64,000 bases of DNA from Halorubrum sp. GN11_10-6_MGM (GCF_005435165.1 NZ_SGUC01000005.1:62001-126000); one strand, 5' to 3'; numbered from the stretch's first letter, positions 16,906 to 27,220 are shown. The notes: a model not told the origin generated them from the sequence alone. A program made the numbers and translations.

Positions 16906-18387
16906 TTAGTCCGAACCGAACATCTGGCGCATCATCGGATGCATCTCCATCAGCTGCTCCTCGGCGATCTCCTCGTACAGCTTGTACGTGATAGAGACCG
17001 CGAGCAGCAGCCCGGTTCCGGAGACCTGTCCGATGGTACCGAGCAGGTTCGCCATCACGGCGAGCAGCCCGACGAGGGCGCCGCCGATGACGGTCACCTG
17101 CGGGATGTACCGCTCCATGACCTTCTCGACGACCTGCGGGTTCCGGCGGAATCCGGGGATCTGCATCCCGGAGTTCTGGATCTGTTTCGCGGTCGCCTCC
17201 GGCCCCATGCCGGTGGTCTCGACCCAGAAGATCGCGAAGATGGCGCCGCCGACGATCATGAACGTGAGGTCGACGGCGAGCCGGATCGCGATCATCCACG
17301 GCTCGACGGACGCCGGGATCTCACCCAAGAACCACATCCACTGTCCGCGGCTCTGGATCGGGTTCAGGTAGTAGAACAGCCCGCCGATGGGCTGGCCCTG
17401 TTCGCTGTAGGTGCCGAGCACCGCGGGCATCCCCGCCCACTGTGAGGAGAGGATCTGCCCGAGGAACTGGATGTTCGCCTGCAGCGCACGGACGAGGATC
17501 ATCGGCAGGACGGACGCGTAGATGAGCTTCACCGGGAAGCGTCCGCGAGCGCCCTTCACGCGGGCGTGCGACAGCGGGATCTCGACGCGAACGGACTCCG
17601 CGTACACGACGATCCCGAAGATGAACACCGTGGTGAAAAGCGCCAGAATGTTCCCCGGATCGAAGAGGAGGTTCTGGAGCCCCTCGGCCGTGAACGGCGA
17701 CATCGACACCGGCACGTTACCGAAGATGACGCCGTACCAGCTCGCGAAGAAGCCGGACGCGCCGAGCGCGGAGAAGCTGAAGAAGCCGCCGACGATCTGC
17801 TGGCTCACCGACGCGATGATGAACAGCCCGACGCCGGAGCCGACTCCCCATTTGCTCACGATCTCGTCCATGAACAGGATGAGGATACCGCCGACGAAGA
17901 TCTGTGCGAAGATCAACACCTGGACGCCGAACGTGCCGATACCGAGCGCGCTCGCGACCGCGTCGTCGGCCGGAAGGAAGCCGCCGGTGAACACCATCGG
18001 CGCCGCCGTGAGGGCGGTGACGATGACCACCAGCAGCTTCTGAAGGCCCTGATAGAGGACCTGGTCGCGCGGGTCGTTCTCCGTGTCGAGTCCGAGGAGG
18101 TTCGCACCGCCCAACAGCTGGAGGACGATGGACGCCGTGACGATCGGTCCGATACCGACCTGTAGCAGCGACCCGGATGAGCCGGCGAGAACGGACCGGA
18201 ACTGCCCGAAGAAGTCCGACCCCTGCCCGACCGCCAACCCGAACGGGTTGATGTTGGTCAGGAAGAAGTAGACGATCAGGATCCCGGCCGTCCACGTGAG
18301 CTTCCGTTTGAACGGGACGTGTCCCGCGGGCCGCTCCACGACGGGCATCCGCGAGAGCACCGGTTCGGCGGCCTCCTTCCAGCTCAT
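16906..18387 (-). CDS. secY: Preprotein translocase subunit SecY
   Basis: A 493-residue, ten-span channel subunit of the Sec translocon that exports and inserts proteins across the cytoplasmic membrane. The N-terminus MSWKEAAEPVLSRMPVVERP and the first span LTWTAGILIVYFFL are typical of archaeal SecY, as are the plug region and the positively charged loop HARVKGARGRFPVKLIYASV. It is the last gene of the cluster, 1 bp after uL15, and is followed by a hairpin terminator. Confidence 0.97.
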   Translation of the reverse strand: MSWKEAAEPVLSRMPVVERPAGHVPFKRKLTWTAGILIVYFFLTNINPFGLAVGQGSDFFGQFRSVLAGSSGSLLQVGIGPIVTASIVLQLLGGANLLGLDTENDPRDQVLYQGLQKLLVVIVTALTAAPMVFTGGFLPADDAVASALGIGTFGVQVLIFAQIFVGGILILFMDEIVSKWGVGSGVGLFIIASVSQQIVGGFFSFSALGASGFFASWYGVIFGNVPVSMSPFTAEGLQNLLFDPGNILALFTTVFIFGIVVYAESVRVEIPLSHARVKGARGRFPVKLIYASVLPMILVRALQANIQFLGQILSSQWAGMPAVLGTYSEQGQPIGGLFYYLNPIQSRGQWMWFLGEIPASVEPWMIAIRLAVDLTFMIVGGAIFAIFWVETTGMGPEATAKQIQNSGMQIPGFRRNPQVVEKVMERYIPQVTVIGGALVGLLAVMANLLGTIGQVSGTGLLLAVSITYKLYEEIAEEQLMEMHPMMRQMFGSD

Positions 18388-18388
18388 G

Positions 18389-18886
18389 TTACGCCTCGTC
18401 GTTCTCGTCGTCGGAAGTGTTTTCCGGTTCGTCAGCGGCCTCTTCGGCGCGCTCGGAGAGCGTCGCCTCGCCGCCGGCCTCCTCGATGAGCTCGACCGCG
18501 CCGGCCGTGAACGCGTCCGCCGTGACGCGGAGCTCGCGGCGGACCTGCCCGCCGCCGAGCACCTTCACAACGTCCGCCTCGTGGCCGTCCTCGACGACGT
18601 CGCGCGCGTCGAAGACGTACGCGTCGCCGTCCTCCTCGGCGAGGCCGTCCGCGGCGTACAGCGCCGCGTCCTCGTCGAGCTTCTGGACCTTCACTTCGAG
18701 GACCTCCGTCTGAGCGTCCTCGGGTCGCTTGAAGCCGTGCTTACCGAGCGGACCGTAGTTGTGGTACTCGTGTTTCGCGCGACCGGCCGCGCCGCGGCCG
18801 CCGCGGTGACCGGCGCCGCGCCGGTTCTTGTGCGTGCCGCCGCCGTGCGTGCGAGAGCCGCGCTGTCGTCGTTTCTTACTCGTCAT
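18389..18886 (-). CDS. rpl15: Ribosomal protein uL15
   Basis: A 165-residue large-subunit protein. The Arg/Gly/His-rich N-terminal tail (SKKRRQRGSRTHGGGTHKNR, GAGHRGGRGAAGRAKHE) threads into the rRNA core, followed by a globular domain (VLGGGQVRRELRVTADAFT) and an acidic halophilic tail. The start ATG overlaps the uL30 stop by 4 bp (ATGA), which excludes the longer frame. Confidence 0.96.
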   Translation of the reverse strand: MTSKKRRQRGSRTHGGGTHKNRRGAGHRGGRGAAGRAKHEYHNYGPLGKHGFKRPEDAQTEVLEVKVQKLDEDAALYAADGLAEEDGDAYVFDARDVVEDGHEADVVKVLGGGQVRRELRVTADAFTAGAVELIEEAGGEATLSERAEEAADEPENTSDDENDEA

Positions 18887-19347
18887 CGCATCGCCTCCAG
18901 GAGACCGTCGATCTCCTCGGTGGTGTGTTTCCCGAGCTCGCCGCCCTCGATCACGGGGTGTTTGATGCCCTCGTGACCGCCGCGGGGGGCGTGGAGCCGT
19001 AGCGTCGGCGAGAGGCCCTGCTCGCGCAGGGTCGTCTCCTCGTCGACGAGCGCCTCGGCCAGCGCCTCCAGGTCGGCGTACTCGGTGTTGTCGTCGATCC
19101 ACTCGTCGTCGACGTCGGCCGAGCCCTCGAGGGGCTCGCCGCGCCGCGCGATCGTTCGCGCGACGGCCTCGACGCTCGGTTCCCCGAACGCGACGACGTC
19201 GTTGACCTTGGTGATCATGCCGCGGTACGAGTCCGTCTCGGGGACGAACGTCGCGTGGTTGACGCGCCCGACGTTCAGCATGTCGAGGGTGTCCTCGACG
19301 CCGTAGTCGAGGTTGACGTCGCCGCGGAGCTGGACGATAGCCTGCAT
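18883..19347 (-). CDS. rpl30: Ribosomal protein uL30
   Basis: A 154-residue large-subunit protein starting [20 protein letters not shown]. The archaeal/eukaryotic form is longer than bacterial L30, with the C-terminal LHAPRGGHEGIKHPVIEGGE region present. The start shares its A with the uS5 TGA stop (TGATG), so translation is probably coupled. Confidence 0.96.
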   Translation of the reverse strand: MQAIVQLRGDVNLDYGVEDTLDMLNVGRVNHATFVPETDSYRGMITKVNDVVAFGEPSVEAVARTIARRGEPLEGSADVDDEWIDDNTEYADLEALAEALVDEETTLREQGLSPTLRLHAPRGGHEGIKHPVIEGGELGKHTTEEIDGLLEAMR

Positions 19348-19994
19348 CACTCGCTCACCTCGTCGTAGTGGACTTCGCGGGCGTGCTGGGGCGTGCGAGA
19401 CTGCGCCGCGTTCTCCAGCGCGTTGAACGTCGCCTTCGCGAGGTTCACCGTGGTGCGCGTGTTGCCGTCGGAGTTCGTCCAGGCGTCCTCGACGCCGGCG
19501 AGCTCCAAGATGTTGCGGACCGTCTCCGCGGCCGCGAGGCCGAGCCCCTGCGGAGCGGGCTTGATCTCGACGGTGACGGAACCGGCCTTCCCTTTCGCCG
19601 TTCGGGTCAGGGAGTTGGTGCCGCCGGGCTGGTCCTCCCAGGACCCGGAGCCGCGGTCGACCGAGATGATGTTCAGCTTCGCGACGTCGATCGCCTTCTG
19701 GATCGCGCCGCCGACCTGATCGTCGCGGGCCTGCGCGTAGCCGAGGTAGCCGTCGCGGTTACCCACGGCGACCACGCAGCGGAACTTCACGCGACGGCCG
19801 GAGTCGGTCATGCGCTGGACCATGTTGATGTCCAGCACCTCGTCTTCCAGCCCCGGGAGGAGCTGGTCGACGATCTCCGCCTCCTTCAGCGGGAGGCCGG
19901 AGTCGAGCGCCTGTTCCATCGACGTGATGTCGCCGTCCTGTACCTTGCGGCCGAGTCGCGTCCGCGGTTCCCAGCCGTCGTTGTGTCTACTCAT
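19347..19994 (-). CDS. rps5: Ribosomal protein uS5
   Basis: A 215-residue small-subunit protein involved in decoding accuracy. The double-stranded-RNA-binding region ([37 protein letters not shown]) and the C-terminal S5 fold ([20 protein letters not shown]) are intact. It overlaps the end of uL18 by 8 bp. Confidence 0.97.
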   Translation of the reverse strand: MSRHNDGWEPRTRLGRKVQDGDITSMEQALDSGLPLKEAEIVDQLLPGLEDEVLDINMVQRMTDSGRRVKFRCVVAVGNRDGYLGYAQARDDQVGGAIQKAIDVAKLNIISVDRGSGSWEDQPGGTNSLTRTAKGKAGSVTVEIKPAPQGLGLAAAETVRNILELAGVEDAWTNSDGNTRTTVNLAKATFNALENAAQSRTPQHAREVHYDEVSE

Positions 19995-20544
19995 GGTCCT
20001 CCTGGATTGTCGCGAGCACGTCGTCGAAGTGCTCGGGTAGCTCGCTGGCGTCGAACGCTCCGCTGTACAGCGGCTCGTCGAGCTGCTCGGCGTAGTCGGC
20101 GATGTGCTCGCCGCGCGTGCGCGACCAGTCGGCCAGCACGTCGTCGTTGTGCGGGATCTCGAGGCCCGCGTCGATCGCTCCTTCCTGTACCGCGAACGTC
20201 TTGTTGCCGGGGGTCGCCGTGTTGAGCCCGATGTCGAGGACGGCCTCTTCGAGGCCGGCGTCGACGGCGCGGGCGCCCGCGAGGTAGCCGGTGAGATACG
20301 CGCTGGGGAGGTTGCCCGTGGGGGCGTCCCAGCCGTACTCGCCGAGCTCCTCGCTGGAGGCGGCCGCGTGGGTCTCGTCGCCGTCCGGTCCGGGGGTCAC
20401 CAGCTGCGCCCTGACGTGAGCGTTGCTCACCCGGGCGACCAGGCGAGGCTTGCCCGATTTCAGCAGGCGCAACCTCTGATGGTAATCCGTCCGGACCTCG
20501 CGGCGGCGCCGCATCGGCACCTTGTATCGTGGTCCTGTCGCCAT
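19987..20544 (-). CDS. rpl18: Ribosomal protein uL18
   Basis: A 185-residue 5S rRNA-binding protein. The archaeal N-terminus [20 protein letters not shown], the core [20 protein letters not shown] and the family segment [20 protein letters not shown] are present. Its start overlaps the eL19 stop by 1 bp. Confidence 0.97.
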   Translation of the reverse strand: MATGPRYKVPMRRRREVRTDYHQRLRLLKSGKPRLVARVSNAHVRAQLVTPGPDGDETHAAASSEELGEYGWDAPTGNLPSAYLTGYLAGARAVDAGLEEAVLDIGLNTATPGNKTFAVQEGAIDAGLEIPHNDDVLADWSRTRGEHIADYAEQLDEPLYSGAFDASELPEHFDDVLATIQEDHE

Positions 20545-21005
20545 TAGTCCGTCACCTCGTAGCCGTACTGCGTCCGAATGTACGCCTCGAGACGGGCGAC
20601 GTCCTCGAAGTCTCCCCCGCTTGCTTTGTTGTAAAGCGTGCGGTACTCGGAGGCGTCGAGCACGTCTTCCTCGTCGCGAAGCTCCTTCAGGCGTGCCCGC
20701 TGTGCGCGGATGCGCGCCTTCCAGTCGTCTTTCGTGTTCTGTCGCGCACCGGAGCGACCCTTGCGGGAGCCGGCGCCCGACTGGTGTCCGTACGAGCGCT
20801 TGTCGGCGCGCTCGCGGGCTCGACCGCGGGAGTTCGTCTTCGCGTCCTTCGCGCGGATCGTTCCTTGGTCGATGAGTTCGCGGACGTCCTCTCGGGTGAT
20901 CGCGTCCGCGATCTCTTCCTGTGCCTCGGGGTCGAGCCAGACGCGGCCCTTGCCGACGTCGAGCTCGTCCGCTGCGAGCCGTTTCTGCGCCTTCAGATCA
21001 CTCAT
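20544..21005 (-). CDS. rpl19e: Ribosomal protein eL19
   Basis: A 153-residue archaeal/eukaryotic-specific large-subunit protein starting [20 protein letters not shown]. The long basic helix region ([40 protein letters not shown]) fits eL19. It overlaps eL32 by 8 bp. Bacteria have no counterpart, which helps identify the host as archaeal. Confidence 0.97.
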   Translation of the reverse strand: MSDLKAQKRLAADELDVGKGRVWLDPEAQEEIADAITREDVRELIDQGTIRAKDAKTNSRGRARERADKRSYGHQSGAGSRKGRSGARQNTKDDWKARIRAQRARLKELRDEEDVLDASEYRTLYNKASGGDFEDVARLEAYIRTQYGYEVTD

Positions 21006-21708
21006 CGTCGACCTCCACTTCGACGTAGGTCGGGTTCAGCACGCGAATGTCGCGCTCCTCCGCCTCGTCTTCGATCAGTTCGCGCTTGCGACCGCCGACC
21101 TTCGAGGCGATACGCACCGCCTGCGTGTCGCCGTCGACGCCTTCGAGGTCGTCCGTGTTGTGGACGCGGACCTCCTCGAAGCCGCTCGGGTGGAGGTCGC
21201 GCGACGCCTTGGGCGAACGGAACCCGGCCTCGACGACCGGGCCCTTCGACTTCATGCGACGGCGCTGCTTGGAGAGCCCGCCGCGCGGCTTGCGCCACGA
21301 CGTCGGGATGCGCTTCTTCTTGTGGTAGTCCTGCCGGTTGAACTGCGGTTTCCCCTCGCGGTGCTTCTGTGCGAGCGCGCGAGCGGTCTCGTCGTCCAGC
21401 TCCGGCGTCTTGTCGGCGTGTCCGCGGGGACGAAGCTCCGTCTCGACGTCCTCGTCGGCGTCGGCCTCGTCGGCCGCCTCCTCCTCGTCCGTCTCGTCTT
21501 CGATCTCCGCGTCCGCCTCCTCGTCGACCTCCAGCCCGCCGACGTCGGCCTTGATACGCGCGGCGAGCGCGTTGCCGATGCCGTCGACCTCGGAGAGTTC
21601 CGACTGGGAGGCGGCCTTCACGTCCTCGACCGTCTCGTAGCCGGCCTCGCGAAGGGCGTCCGCCTTCGAGGGACCGACGCCGCTGATGTCTTCCAGTTCG
21701 TCTGCCAT
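20998..21708 (-). CDS. rpl32e: Ribosomal protein eL32 with N-terminal HhH and acidic extension
   Basis: A 236-residue protein. The last ~130 residues are the eL32 fold ([51 protein letters not shown]). The first ~60 form a helix-hairpin-helix domain ([36 protein letters not shown]), joined by a ~35-residue Asp/Glu linker. Such HhH extensions on eL32 are known from haloarchaea; their role is not established. Confidence 0.95.
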   Translation of the reverse strand: MADELEDISGVGPSKADALREAGYETVEDVKAASQSELSEVDGIGNALAARIKADVGGLEVDEEADAEIEDETDEEEAADEADADEDVETELRPRGHADKTPELDDETARALAQKHREGKPQFNRQDYHKKKRIPTSWRKPRGGLSKQRRRMKSKGPVVEAGFRSPKASRDLHPSGFEEVRVHNTDDLEGVDGDTQAVRIASKVGGRKRELIEDEAEERDIRVLNPTYVEVEVDDE

Positions 21709-21711
21709 TGA

Positions 21712-22245
21712 TCAGGCACCTCCGGTGGGCTTCTCGACGATGTACACGCCGTCCTGGAAGACGCGCGTGTCCTTGTCGGTCACCTTCGTCAGCTGTTCGA
21801 TGTCGGCGGCGGTCTGCCCGACGGCCTCCTTGTCGGAGCCCGTCAGCGTGACCGTCTCGCCGTCGACCTGTACGTCCGTGTCTCCGCGGATCGGGGTGCG
21901 CCGCGCGGCGCTCTCTCCGAGGAAGTTCTCGATGACGACCTCGTCGCCCTCCACGTTCACCTGCATCGGGAAGTGGGCGTAGTACACTTCCATCGCGTAC
22001 TCCCAGCCCTCGGTGACGCCGTGGATCATGTTGGCGACGTGGCTCTCGAAGGTGCCGACCGTCGCGTTGGTCTTCGCGTCCTCGTTCTCGGAGGTGATGA
22101 CCACCGCGCCGTCCTCGACCGCAACGTCGACGTCGGGGTACCAGAGGCGTCGCGTGACGCTCCCGTTGGGCCCCTCGACGGTGAGTTCGAGGTGATCGGT
22201 CTCGGCGGAGACGTCGTCCGGAATCTCGATTTCGACTCTGTTCAT
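21712..22245 (-). CDS. rpl6: Ribosomal protein uL6
   Basis: A 177-residue two-domain protein near the sarcin-ricin loop. The segments VEIEIPDDVSAETDHLELTV, SHVANMIHGVTEGWEYAMEV and NFLGESAARRTPIRGDTDVQ are standard archaeal uL6. It lies 2 bp after uS8 and 3 bp before eL32. Confidence 0.97.
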   Translation of the reverse strand: MNRVEIEIPDDVSAETDHLELTVEGPNGSVTRRLWYPDVDVAVEDGAVVITSENEDAKTNATVGTFESHVANMIHGVTEGWEYAMEVYYAHFPMQVNVEGDEVVIENFLGESAARRTPIRGDTDVQVDGETVTLTGSDKEAVGQTAADIEQLTKVTDKDTRVFQDGVYIVEKPTGGA

Positions 22246-22247
22246 TG

Positions 22248-22640
22248 TTAGTAGACGTATGCGATCACTTGGCCGCCGATGCCCTCTTCGCGGGCCTCGT
22301 AGTGGCTCATGACGCCGTGGCTCGTCGTGACGATGAGCGTCCCGTAGTCACGGGCGGGGAGGTATCGCTTCTCCCACTTCTCGAACTCGTCGGCGCCCGC
22401 GGAGTAGCGGGGCTTGACGGCGCCACACTCGTTGATCGCGCCTTTCAGTTCGACCTCGAACTTCCCGGCTTTCCCGTCGTCGACGAACTCGAAGCCGTCG
22501 ACGTACCCGCGGTCGTAGAGGACCTCGAGGACGGAGCCGATGATGTTCGAAGCGGGCTCTACCGTGTACGACAGGTGGCCAACGCTCTCGGCGTTGTCCA
22601 TGCCGGCGAGCGCGTTGGTGAATGGATCGTTTCCCGTCAT
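22248..22640 (-). CDS. rps8: Ribosomal protein uS8
   Basis: A 130-residue primary 16S rRNA-binding protein starting [20 protein letters not shown], with the family C-terminus [20 protein letters not shown] and [11 protein letters not shown] used the ATG at 22640, 2 bp after uS14, and not the longer frame that overlaps uS14. Confidence 0.97.
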   Translation of the reverse strand: MTGNDPFTNALAGMDNAESVGHLSYTVEPASNIIGSVLEVLYDRGYVDGFEFVDDGKAGKFEVELKGAINECGAVKPRYSAGADEFEKWEKRYLPARDYGTLIVTTSHGVMSHYEAREEGIGGQVIAYVY

Positions 22641-22642
22641 GA

Positions 22643-22816
22643 TCAGCTGTACTTCTCGAATCCCATGTCTCGGGCGACCTCGCGGAAGCACTGCCGGCAG
22701 AGGTTGATGTCGTACTTGCCGACGAGCCCCTGCTCGCGGTCGCACCGCCGGCACGTGTGCCGGGAGTCGGTGCGCTTCGCGGCGTGCTCGCCCGTGTCGT
22801 TGTTCGCTTCGCTCAT
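22643..22816 (-). CDS. rps14: Ribosomal protein uS14, zinc-binding form
   Basis: A 57-residue protein with the four zinc ligands in CRRC (residues 22-25) and CRQC (40-43), ending [11 protein letters not shown]. Its ATG overlaps the uL5 stop by 4 bp and it ends 2 bp before uS8. It sits in the canonical uL5-uS14-uS8 order of the spc operon. Confidence 0.96.
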   Translation of the reverse strand: MSEANNDTGEHAAKRTDSRHTCRRCDREQGLVGKYDINLCRQCFREVARDMGFEKYS

Positions 22817-23337
22817 TCGGATACCTCGACGTCGAAGTTCGTTTCGAGGAACGCGGCCGCGTCCTCGGCTGTCATCCGGTGGCGAGCGGGGATGGTCCCC
22901 GTCGCCTTGTCGCGTTTCGAGACGCGGTAGCCGGGACGGACGATCGTCGTCGTCACGTCGAGGCCGTAGATACCGGTGTTGGGGTCGTACTCCTGGCTCG
23001 GGAAGTCGGTGTGGTCCTCGACTCCGAAGCTGAGGTTGCCCGTGTCGTCGAACTGGCTCCGGCCGATATCGACCAGATCCAGCGCGGTCTCGAGGAACGC
23101 GTGTGCGTCCTCGCCCCGCAGCGTCACCTTGACGCCGATCGGGTCGCCCTTGCGGATCCCGAACTCGGCGATGGTGCGCTTCGAGGTGGTCCGGACCGAC
23201 TGCTGGCCCGTGACCTCCTCGATGATCTCCTCGGCGTCGGCGAGGGGTTCACCGCCCTGCCCGACGCCCATGTGGACGACGACCTTCTCGAGGGACGGCT
23301 CGCGCATCTCGTGGTCGGCGCTCTCGGCTTCACTCAT
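22813..23337 (-). CDS. rpl5: Ribosomal protein uL5
   Basis: A 174-residue protein that binds 5S rRNA and contacts P-site t[43 protein letters not shown] and [20 protein letters not shown] are diagnostic. The start MSEAES at 23337 overlaps the end of eS4 by 8 bp; an upstream in-frame ATG at 23346 is less likely. Confidence 0.96.
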   Translation of the reverse strand: MSEAESADHEMREPSLEKVVVHMGVGQGGEPLADAEEIIEEVTGQQSVRTTSKRTIAEFGIRKGDPIGVKVTLRGEDAHAFLETALDLVDIGRSQFDDTGNLSFGVEDHTDFPSQEYDPNTGIYGLDVTTTIVRPGYRVSKRDKATGTIPARHRMTAEDAAAFLETNFDVEVSE

Positions 23338-24049
23338 CCGAATCACCCGCCTCGTCGTCGTCGGTGAAGTTCTCGTCGATGACGACGACGTACTCCTCGA
23401 CCGTCTCGTAGCCGCCGTCGTCGCTGTCGACGGTGACCGTGTTGTCTCCGGAGCCGAGCGTCACGTCGATGTCGTCGATCTCGCCGATCTGGCCGGCGTG
23501 CTGGCCGGCGACGGCGGTGACCAGGGCGCCCTCCTCGTACTCGAAGTGGGCGACGATCTCTTTCGTCTCATTGTCGACGACGATCGAGTCGTTCGTCTCG
23601 TAGTCCGCGTCGTCGTCGACGCGAACGTTCGTCCCGTCGTGGAGCGTCAGCTGGACGGCTCCGCCGGGGACGACGGTCTTGTTCGCGATCTTCCCGAGCC
23701 GGCTGCCCGCGGCCTCCTCGTCGACGGGGGTCAGCGCGAGCCGACCGCCCTCGTCGGGGAAGACGCGGAAGAACTCCCCGCGCTCGGGGAACGCCAGGAT
23801 GTCGAACATCCCGATCGGACGCTGCTCGTCCGAGATCGCGTCCCCGTTGACGAGGATGGAGTCGTTGTTCAGCGCGTAGCGCGCCTCCTTCGTCGAGTCG
23901 ACGTAGCCGAGCACGTCCCGCAGCAGGACGACGAGCGGAACGCCCGCCTCGCCGTGCGGGCCCGCGCCCGCCTTCACGGTGAACGTGTTCGTCTTGCGCT
24001 CGACCGGCCAGGAGTTCGGTACCGACAGTCGCTTCTGGTGTCGCGTCAT
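23330..24049 (-). CDS. rps4e: Ribosomal protein eS4
   Basis: A 239-residue archaeal/eukaryotic-specific small-subunit protein containing an S4-like RNA-binding segment ([40 protein letters not shown]) and a KOW-like C-terminal part ([20 protein letters not shown]). It begins [20 protein letters not shown]. It overlaps uL24 by 4 bp. Confidence 0.97.
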   Translation of the reverse strand: MTRHQKRLSVPNSWPVERKTNTFTVKAGAGPHGEAGVPLVVLLRDVLGYVDSTKEARYALNNDSILVNGDAISDEQRPIGMFDILAFPERGEFFRVFPDEGGRLALTPVDEEAAGSRLGKIANKTVVPGGAVQLTLHDGTNVRVDDDADYETNDSIVVDNETKEIVAHFEYEEGALVTAVAGQHAGQIGEIDDIDVTLGSGDNTVTVDSDDGGYETVEEYVVVIDENFTDDDEAGDSDE

Positions 24050-24402
24050 TCGTTGTCCTCCTGGAGCCGCGCCTCGCGGCGCTCGTCTTCGAGGTCCAGT
24101 TCCGTCACCCGGACGTTGCTCGCCGGGATGGGGCGGGGAACCTCCTCCCCGTCCGCCTTCTCGACGGTGACGTCCTCGACCGTGATCCGCTCGGCGGACA
24201 GGTCGACGGAGACGACCTCCGCCTCCGTCCCGGCCGCGTCGCCGCGAAGCACCTCGACGGTGTCGCCGGCGTTGACGCGGACGTTCCGCTGTCCGTACTC
24301 CGCGCGGAGATCCTCGGTGAGGGTGGCCCGGACCTGATTCTGCCGCTCGTGGAGCGGCGCGGTCTCCGACCGTTTTCGTTGTTTGCGTGGCTGTTTCGTC
24401 AT
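24046..24402 (-). CDS. rpl24: Ribosomal protein uL24
   Basis: A 118-residue assembly-initiator protein of the large subunit with a KOW motif ([20 protein letters not shown]) and the archaeal N-terminal basic segment ([20 protein letters not shown]). It sits 2 bp after uL14 and overlaps eS4. Confidence 0.96.
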   Translation of the reverse strand: MTKQPRKQRKRSETAPLHERQNQVRATLTEDLRAEYGQRNVRVNAGDTVEVLRGDAAGTEAEVVSVDLSAERITVEDVTVEKADGEEVPRPIPASNVRVTELDLEDERREARLQEDNE

Positions 24403-24404
24403 AG

Positions 24405-24803
24405 TTAGACGATCATCGTCGCGGTCGAGGCGATGCTCCCGAATCGTTCGGCGACCTCGCGAGCGACGGGGCCTTTGATCTCCGTGCCCCGCGGCTCCTC
24501 GAGGTCGTCGATGATGACGGCCGCGTTGTCCTCGAACTTCACGCGCGTGCCGTCCGGACGGCGGATCGGCTTGCGCTGGCGGACGACGACCGCCTCCAGC
24601 ACCTGCCGCCGCATCTCCGGGGTCCCTTTCGTGACCGAGACGGTCACCTTGTCGCCGATTCCTGCCTTCGGGTGGCGGTTCTTCGTGCCGGAGTAGCCCG
24701 ACACGGAGATCACCTTCAGCTCACGGGCGCCGGTGTTGTCGGCGCACGTGATCAGCGAGCCCTTCGAGAGCCCCTGCGTGACGTCGGCCTTGAGCGCCTC
24801 CAT
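24405..24803 (-). CDS. rpl14: Ribosomal protein uL14
   Basis: A 132-residue large-subunit protein at the subunit interface. [20 protein letters not shown] and [20 protein letters not shown] match the family. The ATG at 24803 shares its A with the uS17 TGA; a GTG one codon upstream is the alternative. Confidence 0.97.
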   Translation of the reverse strand: MEALKADVTQGLSKGSLITCADNTGARELKVISVSGYSGTKNRHPKAGIGDKVTVSVTKGTPEMRRQVLEAVVVRQRKPIRRPDGTRVKFEDNAAVIIDDLEEPRGTEIKGPVAREVAERFGSIASTATMIV

Positions 24804-25144
24804 CACTGATCACCCAGGATCTCGACGACGACGTGGGACTTCGTCTTCGAGAGCGGTCGCGTCTCCGCGATCGTCACTTCGTCACCGACTTCGAGCGAGT
24901 CGAGCACGCCCGGCACGTGGGCCGGGATGCGCGAGCGACGCTTCATGTACCGGTCGTATTTCGGTACGAACACGTCGTACTCTCGCTCGACGATGACGGT
25001 CTTTTCCATATCCGTCGACACGACCGTTCCCTCGCGAGTCTGGCCGCGGACGGAGAGCTGCCCGTAGAACGGGCACTTCTCGTAGTCGTAATCCTCCGGG
25101 TTGTCTGGCTCCGGAGGCGTGGGTACGTCGATTCCTATCGCCAT
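24803..25144 (-). CDS. rps17: Ribosomal protein uS17
   Basis: A 113-residue OB-fold 16S rRNA-binding protein: [60 protein letters not shown]. Its start lies 10 bp inside the rnp1 coding end, so the two are tightly coupled. Confidence 0.97.
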   Translation of the reverse strand: MAIGIDVPTPPEPDNPEDYDYEKCPFYGQLSVRGQTREGTVVSTDMEKTVIVEREYDVFVPKYDRYMKRRSRIPAHVPGVLDSLEVGDEVTIAETRPLSKTKSHVVVEILGDQ

Positions 25145-25593
25145 TGTGTGGCACCTCGTTCGGTGCGTTCGGCGGGTCGATATCGCAACCGATCGCCATC
25201 CACCGTCGCGTAGACCGCGTCTTTGCACTCGCCTCGTCGGCTCGCCGGACCCGCGCCGTCACCGGTGACGACGCTTGTGGACCCGGACGGGCCAGACTGA
25301 CGGGGGCGGACCCCCGTAGTATCCGACCCGAGTTGGGACGCGGACCCCGGCGACTGTCCGTCGCCGGCGGCTTCATCTGTGCGAGCGGTCGGCGTCTCGA
25401 CGACGCCGAACTCGAACGTCGCGCCCGACTTGGGCACGCGTTTGTCCCCCGACCCCGTCCGGACCACGAGGGTGCCGAACGTCTCGTCGAGCACGCGACC
25501 GGCGATACCCACGTGGGCGTCGCTGTCGGCGTCGACCACCCGAACCGGGAGGCCGACGAGCTCGTGTCGAACGAGGGTGTCGGGGGAGATCAT
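25135..25593 (-). CDS. rnp1: Ribonuclease P protein component 1 (Rpp29/Pop4)
   Basis: A 152-residue subunit of archaeal RNase P, the ribozyme that trims tRNA 5' ends. The Sm-like core is split: LVRHELVGLPVRVVDADSDA, GIAGRVLDETFGTLVVRTGS and ATFEFGVVETP, then about 55 polar, Ser/Gly-rich residues, then KDAVYATVDGDRLRYRPAER. Archaeal Rpp29 is usually near 100 residues, so the middle is an insertion. Location between uL29 and uS17 is the usual archaeal one. Confidence 0.93.
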   Translation of the reverse strand: MISPDTLVRHELVGLPVRVVDADSDAHVGIAGRVLDETFGTLVVRTGSGDKRVPKSGATFEFGVVETPTARTDEAAGDGQSPGSASQLGSDTTGVRPRQSGPSGSTSVVTGDGAGPASRRGECKDAVYATVDGDRLRYRPAERTERGATQWR

Positions 25594-25594
25594 C

Positions 25595-25810
25595 TTACTG
25601 TTCCTCGTCGGAGTCGCCTTCTTCCGCCTGGATCGTCTTGATCCGCGCGATCGTCTTTTTCAGCTCGTTGACGCGGCCCGGGCTCTCCGGCATGCCGCCG
25701 GCCGCCCGCTGCGCCTTCGAGTTGAGCAGCTCGGTCTCGAGCTCCTCCAGTTCGACCTCTCGCTCCGCCGCGGTCATGTCGCGGATCTCGTCGGTGTAGA
25801 GGATCGCCAT
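25595..25810 (-). CDS. rpl29: Ribosomal protein uL29
   Basis: A 71-residue helical hairpin at the exit tunnel: [60 protein letters not shown]. The ATG at 25810 is 1 bp after the uS3 stop; the longer frame is a shadow. Confidence 0.96.
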   Translation of the reverse strand: MAILYTDEIRDMTAAEREVELEELETELLNSKAQRAAGGMPESPGRVNELKKTIARIKTIQAEEGDSDEEQ

Positions 25811-25811
25811 C

Positions 25812-26753
25812 TTACTCGTCCTCCTCGTCTTCCTCGTCGGCCGCCTCCATCTCCGCGACGAGGTCGGCCGCCTCGGACTCGATCTCTTCGTCGAGCTCGT
25901 CGAGCTCGTCGGCCTCCGCGTCGCCGACCGGCTCCTCCGCGGCGACGTCCGTCGCCTCGGCGGCCGTGTCTTGGGTCTCCTCGACGACTTCCTCGACGAC
26001 CTCCTCGTCGATGACCTCCGTCGGGTCCTCGTCGGGCACGTCGACGTCGTCGTCGGCACCCACGTCGGGGACCTCCTCGGGCTCCTCTTCGAGGAGCGCC
26101 TCGACGCCCTCCTCGTCGCCGGCGTCGACCGCCGCCTGCTCGACCTCCGGGACCTCGGCGTCCTCGCGGACGTCGAAGTCGTCGGGAAGGGTCGCGCCCG
26201 GCGGGATGATCTTCACGTTGACGCCGATCGTCCCGAGCTTCATCACCGCGACGCCCTGGCCGTGGTCGACGACCTCCTCGGCGGGCTCGCCGTTGTGCTT
26301 GATGTAGCCGCGGTTGAACTTCTCGACGCGCGAGCGCGCGCCGGTGACCTTCCCGGACAGGACGATCTCGGCGCCCAGCGCGCCCGCGTCCATGATGCGG
26401 TCGATCGTCGTGTGACCGGCCTTCCGGAAGTACCAGCCGCGTTCGAGGGCGTTCGCGAGACGGTCCGCGACGATCTGCGCGTTCAGGTCGGGCTCGTCGA
26501 CCTCCTGAACGTCGATCTGCGGGTCGTCCATGTCGAAGCGCTCCTCCAGCTCGGTGGTGATCTTGCGGATGTTCTTCCCGCCCTTCCCGATCACCATGCC
26601 GGGCTTTTCGGCCTTCAGGACGATCTGGGTGCCCATCGGCGTCTGGGCGACGTCCATCCCGCCGTAGCCGGCGCGGCCGAGCTCGTCCGCGAAGAACTCG
26701 TTGATCTGGGAACGGCGAAGGCCGTCCTCGATGAATTGGTGTTCGTCAGCCAT
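25812..26753 (-). CDS. rps3: Ribosomal protein uS3 with a long acidic C-terminal tail
   Basis: A 313-residue small-subunit protein of the mRNA entry channel. The KH domain ([20 protein letters not shown]) and C-terminal S3 domain ([40 protein letters not shown]) end near residue 195. The remaining ~115 residues are almost entirely acidic and low complexity ([20 protein letters not shown]). Overlaps uL22 by 3 bp (TAATG arrangement). Confidence 0.96.
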   Translation of the reverse strand: MADEHQFIEDGLRRSQINEFFADELGRAGYGGMDVAQTPMGTQIVLKAEKPGMVIGKGGKNIRKITTELEERFDMDDPQIDVQEVDEPDLNAQIVADRLANALERGWYFRKAGHTTIDRIMDAGALGAEIVLSGKVTGARSRVEKFNRGYIKHNGEPAEEVVDHGQGVAVMKLGTIGVNVKIIPPGATLPDDFDVREDAEVPEVEQAAVDAGDEEGVEALLEEEPEEVPDVGADDDVDVPDEDPTEVIDEEVVEEVVEETQDTAAEATDVAAEEPVGDAEADELDELDEEIESEAADLVAEMEAADEEDEEDE

Positions 26754-27217
26754 TAGTTGTCAGCCTCCGGCTCCTCGATGATCAGTTCGACGTCCGCGAG
26801 CGTGGTGTTCCACTCCGTCGCGCCCGCGGCGCGGGGGTTCCGGCCGGGCCGCTCGCCGACCTTGTGAGGAGCGACGTGTTTGATCACCATCGCCTCGCCG
26901 TCGAACCCCTGTTCATCGGCGTTGTTCTTGACGTTCTCCAAGAGCTTGAGAAAGTCCTTGGCGGCCTTCTCGGGGTACCGTCCCGCGTCCCAGCCGTCGA
27001 TGTCGGAGCGGTGCCCGGCGCCGGCGTTGTGCTGGCGCATGGGGACCGACGACTCCTCGTCGATGACCTCCCGGAGGAACTGTTCCGCGTCGGCGACCGT
27101 CTCGCCTTTGATCTCTCGGGAGATCTCCTTGCTGTCCTTCACGCTGATGGGCCGGTCGCGGAGCATCCCCTTGGCGGTGGTCTCCGGGTCGGCCTCGACG
27201 CTGTAGTTGATTCCCAT
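26753..27217 (-). CDS. rpl22: Ribosomal protein uL22
   Basis: A 154-residue protein lining the exit tunnel. [40 protein letters not shown] and [20 protein letters not shown] are typical of the archaeal form. It lies 3 bp after uS19. Confidence 0.96.
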   Translation of the reverse strand: MGINYSVEADPETTAKGMLRDRPISVKDSKEISREIKGETVADAEQFLREVIDEESSVPMRQHNAGAGHRSDIDGWDAGRYPEKAAKDFLKLLENVKNNADEQGFDGEAMVIKHVAPHKVGERPGRNPRAAGATEWNTTLADVELIIEEPEADN

Positions 27218-27220
27218 GGG

